A DNA stretch of 64,000 bases from Nocardioides gilvus (GTDB lineage: Bacteria; Actinomycetota; Actinomycetes; Propionibacteriales; Nocardioidaceae), in assembly GCF_003194605.1 (NCBI RefSeq), contig NZ_QHKY01000001.1, positions 992,001 to 1,056,000 on the forward strand. Direction: 5' to 3'. Of this stretch, positions 16,601-26,279 are shown in pieces (within the stretch, counting starts at the first letter, position 1; each line of letters begins with the position of its first letter). The position numbers and the translations under genes are program-made. The notes beneath the pieces are model-generated. The model was not told where the DNA came from. It saw nothing but the letters and a program-made list of their open reading frames with translations, and did no database searches.

Positions 16601-18831
16601 CCGCGGACCCGACTCCCCTCACACCGCTCGACGGATCGACTGTCGGTCCGCGGGCGTTGACCCTGACGTGGGAACCGGTCGTCGGATCCACGCGCCACCG
16701 TGTGCAGTACCGCAAGGTGGGCGCCTCGACGACCACGGCGGCTGTCACGGCCGCCACGTCCTTCGCGCCGAGCGGGCTCGTGGTCGACACCGACTACGAG
16801 TGGCAGGTCGAGTCCCTCGACACCGACAAGCGGGTGCTCGGGCAGAGCAGCTGGCGGAAGTTCACCATCGGCGGACCGCCCAGCCCTGTCGTCGAAACCG
16901 ACCTCGCAGGCTCGGGGACCCTGGGCACGGACCTGGTCGTCACCGGCCCGACCTGGAACCGCGCAGGCGTCGTCAACACCTACGAGTGGTTGCGCGACGG
17001 CGAAGCGATCGAGGACGCCACCGGTGAGCGGTACCGAGTCACCGTCGACGACGTCGGCCGGAAGATCCGTGTCCGGGCCACCGGCGTCTCCTCCGAGTTC
17101 GGCGTGGGCACCTCCATCAGCAACACCGTCGAGGGCCAGCCCGGAGCCGGACCGGAGGCCACGGCCACCCCGCGCATCAGCGGGACCGGAGCCGTCGGGA
17201 CAACCCTGACCTCCACACCCGCCACTTGGCGTGACGACGACGTGCGCGTGGTCCACCAGTGGCTGCGCGACGGCAGCGAGATCCCCGGTGCCACCGCTGG
17301 GACGTACGCCGTCACCGCAGCTGACGTGGGCAAGCCCGTCACGTTGCGGGTCACCGGCACCAGGCCCGGACGTCTGCCCACCCTGGTGACCAGCAACGCC
17401 GTCCGCGGCGTGCTCGGCGCAGCACCACGCGCCACCACGACCCCGGTCATCGAGGGCGCGGCCAAGGTCGGCAACACGCTGAGCGTCGTCCCCCCGCGGT
17501 GGGACGAGTCGGACGCCCACCCCTCCTACCAGTGGCTGGCTGACGGGCGGGAGATCCCGAACGCCACCCAGGCGACGTACGCCATCGCCGACGATGACCT
17601 CGACCGCCTGATCTCCGTGCGGGTCACCGCCGAGAAGGCCGGGTACGCGCCCGGCAGCACCACTTCCGCCTCGGTGAAGGTGGGAGTCGGCGAGGCAGCC
17701 AAGGCAGAGGTGCGCCCGACCCTCTCGGGAGCGCCCAAGGTCGGAGGCACCCTCAGCGCCGCGACGCCGTGGTGGTCCCTGCCGGGCGTCACCACCTCCT
17801 CACAGTGGTTGCGCAACGGCGAGCCGATCTCCGGAGCGAAGGGCCCGACGTACGAGCCGGTCGCCGCCGACTTCGGTCGGGCGATCTCGGTACGCTTCAC
17901 CGCCGTCCGCCCCGGGTACGCGCCGGGGACGGTCGACTCCGAGCCGGTCACCGTGGCCCTCGGGGACGCGACGTGGTGGCAGAGCCCTGCGACGGTGCAC
18001 GGCGCCGCGAAGGTGGGATCCACGTTGACGGCCACGCCGCCCACCTGGGCCGCGACGGGAGTCCAGTCCAGCAGCCAGTGGTTGCGTGACGGTCGCCCGA
18101 TCGCCGGCGCGACCCGCCCCACCTACCGTCTGGCCGCCGGAGACCTCGGCACCCGGATCAGCGTGCGCTACGTCGGCGCGGTCCCGGGCCACGAGGACGC
18201 GGAGGCCTCCAGCCAGAGCCTGACCGTCGGGCGCGGCGACGCGCCCGGAGCGACCGGAGTGGAGGCGCCCACCGGCACCGGCAAGGTCGGCGCCACGCTG
18301 CGGGCGCCCCAGGTCACCTGGAGCCTCCCGGGTGTCACGCAGTCGCGGCAGTGGTTGCGCGACGGTCAGCCGATCAGCGGCGCCAAGGGCGAGACGTACG
18401 TCGTTGTCACCGCCGACGCCGGCCGCTCCCTCGCTGTGGTGACCACCGGCAACCTCCCCGGGCACGCCCCCGGTGCAGTGGCCTCGCCGACGGTGAAGGT
18501 GGCCGCGATCGCGACACCGCCCACGGCCGGGAAGGTCGCCTCGCAGGCGACCCTCAAGGTCGCCGAGCGCGTCAGCGCGAAGGGCAAGGCCAAGGCCCGG
18601 ATCAAGGTGACGGTGAAGGTCAGCGCCAAGGGCACCACCGCCACCGGGACCGTCAAGGTCTACGCCGGCAAGAAGCTGGTCGGCAAGGTCAAGCTCAAGA
18701 AGGGCAAGCGGACCCTGCGCCTGAAGAGCCTGCGTGTCGGCAAGCACAAGCTCACGGTCAAGTACGTCGGCTCGAGGAAGGTCAAGGCCTCGAAGTCGAA
18801 GAAGAAGACCGTCAGGATCGTCCGCCGCTGA
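13603..18831 (+). CDS. Giant secreted repeat protein (FnIII-like and Ig-like domains)
   Basis: A 1742-residue protein with a long signal peptide (basic start, hydrophobic core, VAA-AP near residue 46). Residues from about 47 to 1090 form a chain of FnIII-like beta-sandwich units, each marked by a Y-x-V/L-x-V/I-D strand and a W-R-V-R-A strand (HWRVRA, YWRVRAVD, YEWYVTA). From about 1090 to 1640 come six units of roughly 88 residues with the pattern QWLRDGxxIxGAT, then TYxVTxADxGRxIxVRVT. The last 95 residues are a Lys-rich Ig-like domain (KVTVKVSAKGTT, GKHKLTVKYVGS) of pI far above the rest. No sortase motif or membrane anchor is visible, so wall attachment may rely on the basic end. Adhesion or wall binding is an inference. 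Confidence 0.85.
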   Translation: MSTSSTAPRAARSRAAAFPSARTWARGALAVAVTSAAFQALPAVAAPAPPVIIGPSGTVTGQPLLAWEASIGATGYEVQVDDNSNFTSPEWKPAVTTNTVSVPLEPLARGTYTVRVRARDSRAAWSDWSESSFTMDETDGPELVSPDHRAELAQPNDTPLLVWKPTTGAQSYVVELDTEPDFIDPTSYTTKSASLAVPANQSPGEEYHWRVRATLASGVFTAFSDTRTYQVFALPAPEVVAPRNGDDITDVVLEWKPVPGAKHYNLEVDDDHAFSSPVTGVPDKILGIRYSPTTTFGNGQYYWRVRAVDADGNESPWVKLADGDHHEFERVWRDTPTLVHPSDPAVAENPGTERAVQTVGDDLHYEWTPVRNASHYEVWVSTDPHFTTPSANTRQCLVMGTTYTPGELKDPCMPSTEGTVHYWKVRAFDKPYGRTGVEGIFSEPQAFIYNDKSAFTLLTPAAGATVDVPTVSWEPVDSTEKYVLEFFDATNKMVLSATTLSTSYTPSAFDLDKSSAYRVRINAVDISGNTTAIASRSFGVTRPDVDESADALMPVKKAPTYDAPSFSWSPLADENPGDKRIGTDHYRVHLRDTATPVWFHEDHAPLLSTKWEFPAATDVSAALLSDGTYEWYVTAHDKSGATLHTGPTATAKVLALPAVSGHRLALSGAGLDADDACTKSLVTGPTNWCDSVPTTPVLDWTGVPYASFYRVHVSRDNDFTSGVLDGPASTVNTRWTPRAGHAAAALPDSQANTAYHWVIQPCKTTTQCGPDPRSMVKPAQHAFRKTSPRVELITPAVQADVDSTAVRFDWKDYLATNRATTYHETRETSTQSAMSYELQVATDSTFSTVLETATVDQTTYTSAGKMYPEGPLHWRVRAIDGHGNKLGWSETRTFTKSSPAPELLAPSAGESVSLHVAFSWKPQPFASAYEIQIAANEDTSFSTANLVTTTKSTKRASWTTGIGSSPLLPSATPYVWRVRRVDAGGNRGRWTEPERFKVVSADPTPLTPLDGSTVGPRALTLTWEPVVGSTRHRVQYRKVGASTTTAAVTAATSFAPSGLVVDTDYEWQVESLDTDKRVLGQSSWRKFTIGGPPSPVVETDLAGSGTLGTDLVVTGPTWNRAGVVNTYEWLRDGEAIEDATGERYRVTVDDVGRKIRVRATGVSSEFGVGTSISNTVEGQPGAGPEATATPRISGTGAVGTTLTSTPATWRDDDVRVVHQWLRDGSEIPGATAGTYAVTAADVGKPVTLRVTGTRPGRLPTLVTSNAVRGVLGAAPRATTTPVIEGAAKVGNTLSVVPPRWDESDAHPSYQWLADGREIPNATQATYAIADDDLDRLISVRVTAEKAGYAPGSTTSASVKVGVGEAAKAEVRPTLSGAPKVGGTLSAATPWWSLPGVTTSSQWLRNGEPISGAKGPTYEPVAADFGRAISVRFTAVRPGYAPGTVDSEPVTVALGDATWWQSPATVHGAAKVGSTLTATPPTWAATGVQSSSQWLRDGRPIAGATRPTYRLAAGDLGTRISVRYVGAVPGHEDAEASSQSLTVGRGDAPGATGVEAPTGTGKVGATLRAPQVTWSLPGVTQSRQWLRDGQPISGAKGETYVVVTADAGRSLAVVTTGNLPGHAPGAVASPTVKVAAIATPPTAGKVASQATLKVAERVSAKGKAKARIKVTVKVSAKGTTATGTVKVYAGKKLVGKVKLKKGKRTLRLKSLRVGKHKLTVKYVGSRKVKASKSKKKTVRIVRR

Positions 18832-18834
18832 CGC

Positions 18835-18888
18835 AACTGGCGGGTTGATGTCGAGCCGGGAACTCCCAGCACCATCAACCCGCCAGTT
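18835..18888. terminator. Bidirectional terminator between giant protein and pstB
   Basis: AACTGGCGGGTTGATG (18835-18850) and its exact complement (18873-18888) form a 16-bp stem; TT follows on the plus strand and AA precedes on the minus side. It separates two convergent genes and can serve both. Confidence 0.75.
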
Positions 18889-18911
18889 TTCGAGCCGAGC
18901 CGAGCTGCCGC

Positions 18912-19826
<915 letters not shown>

Positions 19827-19831
19827 GAGAA

Positions 19832-20740
19832 TCACCAAGATTTCTGGAACTTGTTGCGGATGAAGATGGCCAAGGCGTTCATGCCCAGAATCATCACGAG
19901 CAGGACGATGATGGCGGCGGACGCGGCCACCTGGTACTCCTCCTGGGGCATGGAGGAGAGGTGGTAGATCTGCATCGGCAGAGCGGTCACCTTCGACTCG
20001 ATGCTGGACGGGTCCCACCGGACCATGGCCATGCCGAGCATCAGCAGCGGGGCGGCCTCACCGATCGCCCGGGACAGGCCCAGGATGGTGCCGGTCGCGA
20101 TGCCCGGCACCGCCGACGGGAGCGTGTTGCGCCACGTCGTCTGCCACACCGTCGCACCCAGCGCGAGCGAGCCCTGGCGGATCTCCTGCGGCACGGCCCG
20201 GATCGCCTCACGGGTGGTGATGACGATGACCGGGAGGATGAGCAGCGCCAGCGCTATCGCGCCGCCCAGCACGATCCCCTTGAACTGATACCCCAGTAGG
20301 CCCATCACCGCGACGGCGAGCATGCCGTAGATGATCGACGGGACCGCTGCCAGGTTCTGCAGGTTGATCTCGACCAGCCGGTTGAAGCGGGAGCGCCGGT
20401 CGGCGAACTCCTCCAGGTAGATCGCGGCCGCGATGCCCAGCGGGATCGCCAGCAGTGCGGTGAAGGCCATCAGCCAGATCGAGCCCAGGATGCCGGCCCG
20501 GAAACCGGTCGTGGACTTGTCGAGCTTGGACTCGTAGTTGGTGAACAGGTTCGCGTCGAAGCGACCGGCGCCGGAGATGGCGGTGTCGACGATCAGCGAG
20601 ACCAGGACGATCACACCGAAGAAGAGTGAGAACCACAACGCGATCAGGAAGAGGATCGACGCTGGGTTCCGCTCGCGACTGCGACCGTCCGACAACCTGA
20701 TCTCCACGGTCTCCCGCGCTGACCTCGTGGCGACACTCAT
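19832..20740 (-). CDS. pstA: Phosphate ABC transporter permease PstA
   Basis: A 302-residue permease with six predicted helices and the coupling loop [19 protein letters not shown]. PstA and PstC form the channel that PstB drives. Its ATG overlaps the stop of pstC by one base (TGATG), so translation is coupled, and pstB starts 5 nt after its stop. Confidence 0.95.
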   Translation of the reverse strand: MSVATRSARETVEIRLSDGRSRERNPASILFLIALWFSLFFGVIVLVSLIVDTAISGAGRFDANLFTNYESKLDKSTTGFRAGILGSIWLMAFTALLAIPLGIAAAIYLEEFADRRSRFNRLVEINLQNLAAVPSIIYGMLAVAVMGLLGYQFKGIVLGGAIALALLILPVIVITTREAIRAVPQEIRQGSLALGATVWQTTWRNTLPSAVPGIATGTILGLSRAIGEAAPLLMLGMAMVRWDPSSIESKVTALPMQIYHLSSMPQEEYQVAASAAIIVLLVMILGMNALAIFIRNKFQKSW

Positions 20741-21690
20741 CAGTATTCCTGCCTGAACCGTCGGACGGCGGTCACGCTGATCGCATTGATCACGAAGGTG
20801 ATCACGAAGAGCAGCAGACCGACCGCGAAGAGCATGTTGTAGGAGGTCGAACCGACCGGGTTCTCCCCCTGGGCGGTGATCGCGATGAAGGCGGTCATCG
20901 TCATGTGGGGCTCACCCGGGTCGAGCGCCATGTTCTTCACCGCACCACCGGCCATGGTCACGATCATGGTCTCGCCGACGGCGCGGGAGAGGCCGAGGAC
21001 GACGGCAGCCGCCACCCCGGAGAGGGCGGCAGGCAGGACGACCCGGAGCGTGGTCTGCATCCGGTTGGCGCCCAACGCCAACGAGCCCTGCCGCAGGGCC
21101 TGCGGCACGGCTGAGAGGGCATCCTCGGACAGCGAGGCGACCGTGGGGATGATCATCACGCCCAGGACCAGCCCGGCGGCCCAGGAGTTCGTGAAGTTCA
21201 CGTCGAGGCCGAGCCAGCCCTGCAGCACCACGGGGGTGACGAAGAAGAGTGCGAAGAAGCCGTAGACCACCGACGGCACACCGGCCAGCAGCTCGACGGT
21301 CGGCTTGAGCCACTTGCGGGACCGCGGCGAGGCGTACTCGGCCAGGTAGATCGCGGCTCCGAGCCCCATGGGTACGGCCAACGCCAGCGCGATCACCGTG
21401 GTCAGGGCGGTGCCGACCATCAGCGGGAAGACCGCGGAGCGTACGGCTCCGGGCTCGTCCGTGGCGGAGAAGAAGTCGCTCAGAGGCACCTCGCGGAAGA
21501 AGGCGAGAGCCGGATCGATGAGCGCGGCGATGATCCCGAAGGTGATGACGACCGACAGGAGGGTCGCCATCCTCAGGATCAACTTGATGACCATCTCGCC
21601 CGGCCGGCGCTTCGCGCTCAGGTCCGGGGGCGCAGCGGACAGGCCCGCCCCCGAGGGCGAGCCTGCCTGCGTCGTACTGCTCACTGACAT
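20740..21690 (-). CDS. pstC: Phosphate ABC transporter permease PstC
   Basis: A 316-residue permease with an N-terminal cytoplasmic tail and six helices; the coupling motif is [19 protein letters not shown]. It lies 29 nt after pstS and overlaps pstA. Gene order S-C-A-B is standard. Confidence 0.95.
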   Translation of the reverse strand: MSVSSTTQAGSPSGAGLSAAPPDLSAKRRPGEMVIKLILRMATLLSVVITFGIIAALIDPALAFFREVPLSDFFSATDEPGAVRSAVFPLMVGTALTTVIALALAVPMGLGAAIYLAEYASPRSRKWLKPTVELLAGVPSVVYGFFALFFVTPVVLQGWLGLDVNFTNSWAAGLVLGVMIIPTVASLSEDALSAVPQALRQGSLALGANRMQTTLRVVLPAALSGVAAAVVLGLSRAVGETMIVTMAGGAVKNMALDPGEPHMTMTAFIAITAQGENPVGSTSYNMLFAVGLLLFVITFVINAISVTAVRRFRQEY

Positions 21691-21719
21691 GTGGTGTACA
21701 GCTGTTCGGCCTGCTGGCG

Positions 21720-22670
21720 TCAGCCAGCCATGCCGGCGAGCTTCTCCTCGGTCTCGGAGAGTGCTTCCTCGCTCAGGGGGATGTACTGGGCGGTCTCGGC
21801 AACGGTGGTCAGGTTCTCGACGTAGAAGTCGACGTAGGCGGCGACGGCCTCGTTGTCGTTGTACTTCGCGTTGTCGACGTAGATGAAGAGCGGACGGGCC
21901 AACGGGGAGTACTCGCCAGCCTGGGCGGTCTCCGCGGACGGCTCGACGCAGCCAGCGCCGTCGTCGATGGAGAGAGCCTTGAGCTTGTCGGCGTTCTCCT
22001 CGAAGTAGGTGTAGCCGAAGAAGCCCACACCACCCTCGGTGCCAGACACACCCTGGACCAGGATGTTGTCGTCCTCGGAGGCCTCGAAGTCGTTGCGCAG
22101 TGCCTCGGTCTCGTGCTGGACGACGTCGGCGGCCATGTAGTCATAGGTGCCCGAGTCGGTGCCGGGGATGAAGCCGGCGATGTCGGTGTCGGGGAAGCTC
22201 GCGTCGAGGTCCGACCACTTCTTCGCCTTGGAGTCGGGGCTGAAGAGCTCGACCACCTGGTCACTGGTCAGGCAGTCCACGGCCAGGTCGGGGTGGACGA
22301 CGACGGTGAGCGCGTCGGTGGCGACCAGCAGCTCGGTGTACTCGACGCCGTTCTCCTCGCAGACTGCTGCCTCTTCGTCCTTGATCGGACGCGATGCGTT
22401 GGAGACGTCCGTCTGGCCGGCGCAGAACTTCTCGAAGCCGCCGCCGGTCCCGGAGAAGCCGACCGACACCTCGACGGCCGAGCCCTCCTCGGCGAGCATC
22501 TCCTCGGCGGTTGCGCTCATCGGGTAGACGGTCGAGGAGCCATCGACGGCCACTTCGCCGGTGACGTCTCCGTCCACGCTCTCGGCGTCGTCGCCACCAC
22601 AGGCGGAAAGGACAAGTGCGAGTGAAGCAATGCCGGGCACGATTGCCCGACGCAGAGAAGTGCGAATCAC
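21720..22670 (-). CDS. pstS: Phosphate-binding lipoprotein PstS
   Basis: A 316-residue periplasmic-type binding protein anchored by lipidation: a basic start, then LVLSAC with Cys24 as the lipobox cysteine. Phosphate-binding elements are visible ([47 protein letters not shown]). The GTG at 22670 is chosen because AGGAG lies 8 nt before it and the signal peptide then has normal length; the open frame extends far upstream through the PHO box. It captures phosphate for PstCAB. Confidence 0.94.
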   Translation of the reverse strand: MIRTSLRRAIVPGIASLALVLSACGGDDAESVDGDVTGEVAVDGSSTVYPMSATAEEMLAEEGSAVEVSVGFSGTGGGFEKFCAGQTDVSNASRPIKDEEAAVCEENGVEYTELLVATDALTVVVHPDLAVDCLTSDQVVELFSPDSKAKKWSDLDASFPDTDIAGFIPGTDSGTYDYMAADVVQHETEALRNDFEASEDDNILVQGVSGTEGGVGFFGYTYFEENADKLKALSIDDGAGCVEPSAETAQAGEYSPLARPLFIYVDNAKYNDNEAVAAYVDFYVENLTTVAETAQYIPLSEEALSETEEKLAGMAG

Positions 22671-22741
22671 TTCAGGTCTCCTGGATCTCTCAAAGTGTTG
22701 TCCAGATGATCGTGAACGCCTCAGGTGACCAGACCCTGCGC

Positions 22742-22763
22742 CCTTAGTGAACGAAGGGTGAAC
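22742..22763 (-). promoter_or_regulatory. PHO box upstream of pstS
   Basis: On the minus strand GTTCACCCTTC is followed directly by GTTCACTAAGG, two 11-nt direct repeats with the GTTCAC core that PhoP binds in Streptomyces. The site ends 71 nt before the pstS start codon. A further GTTCAC half-site lies at 22712-22717. This predicts induction of pst under phosphate limitation. Confidence 0.75.
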
Positions 22764-22771
22764 ACGATCGG

Positions 22772-23665
22772 TCACTCTGGAGTGACCGGCCAGGCCTCCC
22801 GGGCCAGCACCTCGCCGCCCCGGTGGTGCACGACCACCATCGCGGACGGCTCGAGCCGACGCGGCTCCAAGCCCAAGGTCTCGAAGAGCAGCGGCAGCAC
22901 CGGGCGGTGGCTGCACACGACGGACGCCCGTGCTCCGGCGGTCCGTGCGCCCAGAAGCTCCGCGATCCGTGCTGCGTCGACGTCCTCCTCGCTCAGCGCC
23001 GGGTCACGCACCACCTCCAGTCCGGCGGCGCTCGCGTACGGCTCCAGCGTCTGCAGGCAGCGCGTCGACGTCGACGACAGCAGGTCGCTCACGCCGTACG
23101 CCTGCAGCACCGGCACCAGCGCAGCCGCCTGTGCGTGTCCCTCGTCGAGCAGCGGTCGCAGCCGGTCGTCGCGGTCCCACTTCTTGCGGGGGTACGCGTG
23201 GGCGTGCCGCAGCACCACCAGCACCTGGCTGCGGCGCAGGTCGGCGCGGGCCTCCGCCAGCACGGCCCGGTCCCGGCGGTAGGTGAGCCTGTGGAGAGCG
23301 TCGTCGAACGGGACCCACTCCACTGCGTCGACCTCGTGGTTGGGCTTGTAGCCCGAGAGATCGTCGTCGCCGCGGACCCGGGCCATCCAGTAGTGCACCG
23401 TCTTTCGCCGCAGCCCGGCGACCCGGTAGCGCTGGTCGGCCAACGGCACGCCGAGACGAACCCGCAGACCAGTCTCCTCACGCACCTCGCGCACCGCGCA
23501 GGCGGTGACGTGCTCACCGGGGTCGAGTTTGCCCTTGGGCATGGACCAGTCGTCGTAGCGAGGACGGTGCACCAGCACCACCTCGTACCCGCCGTTGCGC
23601 TTGCGGACCACGACGGCCCCAGCGGCGATGATGTCGGGCGTCGGCTCAGGACGGGTCCACGGCAT
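22772..23665 (-). CDS. mutT1: MutT1-type Nudix hydrolase fused to histidine phosphatase
   Basis: A 297-residue two-domain protein. The N-terminal Nudix box reads GEHVTACAVREVREETG; the C-terminal histidine-phosphatase domain begins with VLVVLRHAHA and has SHRPVLP. In mycobacteria MutT1 hydrolyses 8-oxo-dGTP and diadenosine polyphosphates, limiting mutation. It ends nine bases upstream of the PHO box, so pstS probably has its own promoter. Confidence 0.92.
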   Translation of the reverse strand: MPWTRPEPTPDIIAAGAVVVRKRNGGYEVVLVHRPRYDDWSMPKGKLDPGEHVTACAVREVREETGLRVRLGVPLADQRYRVAGLRRKTVHYWMARVRGDDDLSGYKPNHEVDAVEWVPFDDALHRLTYRRDRAVLAEARADLRRSQVLVVLRHAHAYPRKKWDRDDRLRPLLDEGHAQAAALVPVLQAYGVSDLLSSTSTRCLQTLEPYASAAGLEVVRDPALSEEDVDAARIAELLGARTAGARASVVCSHRPVLPLLFETLGLEPRRLEPSAMVVVHHRGGEVLAREAWPVTPE

Positions 23666-23682
23666 GACGTCAGCCTCTCAGG

Positions 23683-25329
23683 TCAGGCCAGGTCGCGACG
23701 GCGCAGGCCCGCCACACCGAGCGCGGTGAGCGCCAGCGCGAGCCCGGTGAGCACGACGAACGCGACCGGCTCGAACGACTCGGCGGGCACCTTGGGCAGA
23801 TGCCAGAAGGGCGAGAGCCCCGAGATCCCGTCGGGGAAGTCGAGCAGGTCCCCGAGATAGGCCTGGATGAAGGCCCACGCCGTCGGGAGCCAGACCAGGG
23901 CCGTCCAGCGCGGCACCCAGCCGTGCAGGGCGAATGCCACCGCAGCCAGGGTCCAGACCGCGGGCAGGGTCCCGAGCGCAGCCCCGAGCAGGGGGCCGAC
24001 CCGGGCCATGTCGTCGGAGACCAGCCCGTGGGTGAGCCCCACCCCGAGACCGACCGCAACGGCCATGAGCGCCGAGCACCCTGCCGTGACGACGATCCCG
24101 GACAGCGCCCACCTGGTGCGCGAGACCCCACCCGCCAACACGGCATCGGCGCGCCCGGACTCCTCCTCGCGGCGCAGACGCAGGGCAGAGACCACCGCGT
24201 ACGTCGCGACGGTCACGCCCATGAAGTGGGTGACGAAGGAGAGGTAGCCGAGCACCACGTCGTCGATCTGCCCCAGGATCACCTGCCCGACCTCGGGGTT
24301 GGAGTCGATCATGGTCCGGACCTCGCGACCCACCGCTCCGAAGACCGCGGCGAGCACCACGAGTCCGACCCCCCAGGCCAGCAGCAGTCCCCGCTGCATC
24401 CGGAAGGCCAGGGCCATCGGCGTACGCAGCCACCCGGCCGCGGTGGGACGCCCGGCGCGGGCCTGCAGCAACCCAGCCCCGAAGTCGCGGCGGGCCGCCA
24501 GCCAGGCCGCGAGCGCCAGCACCACCGCAGCGAATCCGATCGAGACCAGCAGGGGCCAGCCCTGCGCCCGCTCGCCGAAGGGACGGATCTCGTCCTGCCA
24601 ACCGAAGGGTGCGAGCCAGGTGAGCCAGTTGTCCTCGACCGCCCCGATCCCGCGGACGATGAAGAGCGCCAGCATGACCAGGATCGCGCCACCCAGCGCC
24701 GTACGGGCCGTGGAGGCGACCTGGGCGGCCACCGCAGCAACCGCAGTGAAGGCCAACCCGATGGCGGCCAGACCGGCGCCGAAGAGCAGCGAGGGACCGA
24801 CCGCAACGCCGGAGAGCGCCAGCACCCCGGCGACCAGCAGCCCGGCGAGCCCGGAAGCGACCGAGGCAAGGGCAAGGGTGGCGGCGAGCGCGGCGTGGCG
24901 ACCGGTGACAGCACTGCGCACGAGCTCGGCGTTGCCGGACTCCTCCTCACCGCGGATGTGCCGGGTGACGAGGAAGATGACCATCAACGCGACCGTCACC
25001 CCGGCCACGGCGGTGATCTCGTAGGCGAGGATGCCGCCGAAGGTGTCGACGTCGTAGGGCGTGCCGCCCATCAACCGGGAGACTGCGCTGTTCTCGACGG
25101 TCGCGGCATAACCCGCCTGCTTGACCGGAGTGTCGTAGAAGCCGACGAGCGCGTTGGTCGAGGCTCCGATGACGGCGGTGAGGCCGATCAGCCAGACCGG
25201 CAGCCGCACCCGGTCACGTCGAGCCGCGAGACGGAAGAGCTGTCCCGTCCCGGTGAAGGGTCCGGCGGAGCCGTCGCTGGAAGGAGCGGCGGAGGGGCGC
25301 TGGACGTCCGGCGCGTGGCCCACGTTCAC
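23683..25329 (-). CDS. ABC exporter permease, twelve-helix type
   Basis: A 548-residue membrane protein made of two similar halves, each with about six helices and a conserved RxEEESGxAxxV motif (HIRGEEESGNAELVRS and RLRREEESGRADAVLA). This duplicated permease type pairs with a single ATPase, as in antibiotic exporters of streptomycetes. Its start (GTGA) overlaps the ATPase stop by four bases. The substrate is unknown. Confidence 0.85.
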   Translation of the reverse strand: MNVGHAPDVQRPSAAPSSDGSAGPFTGTGQLFRLAARRDRVRLPVWLIGLTAVIGASTNALVGFYDTPVKQAGYAATVENSAVSRLMGGTPYDVDTFGGILAYEITAVAGVTVALMVIFLVTRHIRGEEESGNAELVRSAVTGRHAALAATLALASVASGLAGLLVAGVLALSGVAVGPSLLFGAGLAAIGLAFTAVAAVAAQVASTARTALGGAILVMLALFIVRGIGAVEDNWLTWLAPFGWQDEIRPFGERAQGWPLLVSIGFAAVVLALAAWLAARRDFGAGLLQARAGRPTAAGWLRTPMALAFRMQRGLLLAWGVGLVVLAAVFGAVGREVRTMIDSNPEVGQVILGQIDDVVLGYLSFVTHFMGVTVATYAVVSALRLRREEESGRADAVLAGGVSRTRWALSGIVVTAGCSALMAVAVGLGVGLTHGLVSDDMARVGPLLGAALGTLPAVWTLAAVAFALHGWVPRWTALVWLPTAWAFIQAYLGDLLDFPDGISGLSPFWHLPKVPAESFEPVAFVVLTGLALALTALGVAGLRRRDLA

Positions 25330-26225
25330 GTCGGCACCTCGCCGTACTCGTGGAGGAAGAGCTCCTCGAGGGTCGGCGGATGCGCCTGCAACGAAGTGAC
25401 CCCGAGGTCGGCGAGGTGACGCAGCACGCCGGCGAGATCGTGGCTCTCCACCTCCATCACCAGCCGGCCCCGCTCGAGGCTGAGGTGGTGGATGCCCGCC
25501 AATCCGCGCAGGGCAGCGGCGGTCGTCTCGTCGTCGGCGGACGTGTCGGCCACCACCGTCGTACGGGTGTGGTGGCGCAGGTCGGCGAGCGTGCCCGACT
25601 GCACGCGACGCCCTGCCCGGATGATGCTGACCCGATCACAGAGCGCCTCCACCTCGGCCAGGATGTGGCTGGAGAGCAGCACGGTGGACCCCTCGGGGCG
25701 CGACTCCCGCACCCACGTCTGGAACTCCGCCTCCATCAACGGGTCGAGCCCCGACGTCGGCTCGTCGAGCAGGTAGAGCTCGACGTCGGAGGCCAGCGCC
25801 GCCACCAGCGCCACCTTCTGCCGATTGCCCTTGGAGTAGGTGCCGCAGCGTCTGGTGGGGTCGAGACCGAACCGCTCCACCAGGTCGGCGCGCCGCCGCT
25901 GGTCCAGGCCGCCGCGCAACCGACCGAGCAGGTCGATCACCTCACCCCCGGTCAGGTTGGGCCACAGGTTGACCTCACCCGGCACGTAGGCCAGACGCCG
26001 GTGCAGCGTCGGGGCGTCGCGCCACGGGTCTCCGCCGAGCAGGGTCGCACCCCCCGAGTCGGGCCGCAGCAGCCCGAGCAGGAGCCGGATCGCCGTCGAC
26101 TTGCCGGAGCCGTTGGGCCCCAGGAAGCCGTGCACCTCACCCGCCTCGACCTCCAGGTCGAACCCGTCGAGGGCGCGTACGGCACCGAAGGTCTTGACGA
26201 CGTCACGCAGTTCAATGGCGGCCAT
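25326..26225 (-). CDS. ABC transporter ATP-binding protein
   Basis: A 299-residue ATPase with Walker A GPNGSGKST, signature YSKGNRQKVAL and Walker B LYLLDEPTSGLDP. The C-terminal 80 residues after SILxA-like SSHILAEVEAL form the regulatory extension common in drug and lipid exporters. It is the partner of the overlapping permease gene. Confidence 0.92.
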   Translation of the reverse strand: MAAIELRDVVKTFGAVRALDGFDLEVEAGEVHGFLGPNGSGKSTAIRLLLGLLRPDSGGATLLGGDPWRDAPTLHRRLAYVPGEVNLWPNLTGGEVIDLLGRLRGGLDQRRRADLVERFGLDPTRRCGTYSKGNRQKVALVAALASDVELYLLDEPTSGLDPLMEAEFQTWVRESRPEGSTVLLSSHILAEVEALCDRVSIIRAGRRVQSGTLADLRHHTRTTVVADTSADDETTAAALRGLAGIHHLSLERGRLVMEVESHDLAGVLRHLADLGVTSLQAHPPTLEELFLHEYGEVPT

Positions 26226-26279
26226 GCAGCCATCGTGGCAGGTGCGGCCGACACGAAACAGGGGTGAAGCAAGTCCCCC

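Noticed and set aside
13603..18831. Sortase-anchored wall protein
   Set aside because: No LPxTG-like motif, hydrophobic tail or Arg end is found at the C-terminus, which is Lys-rich instead.
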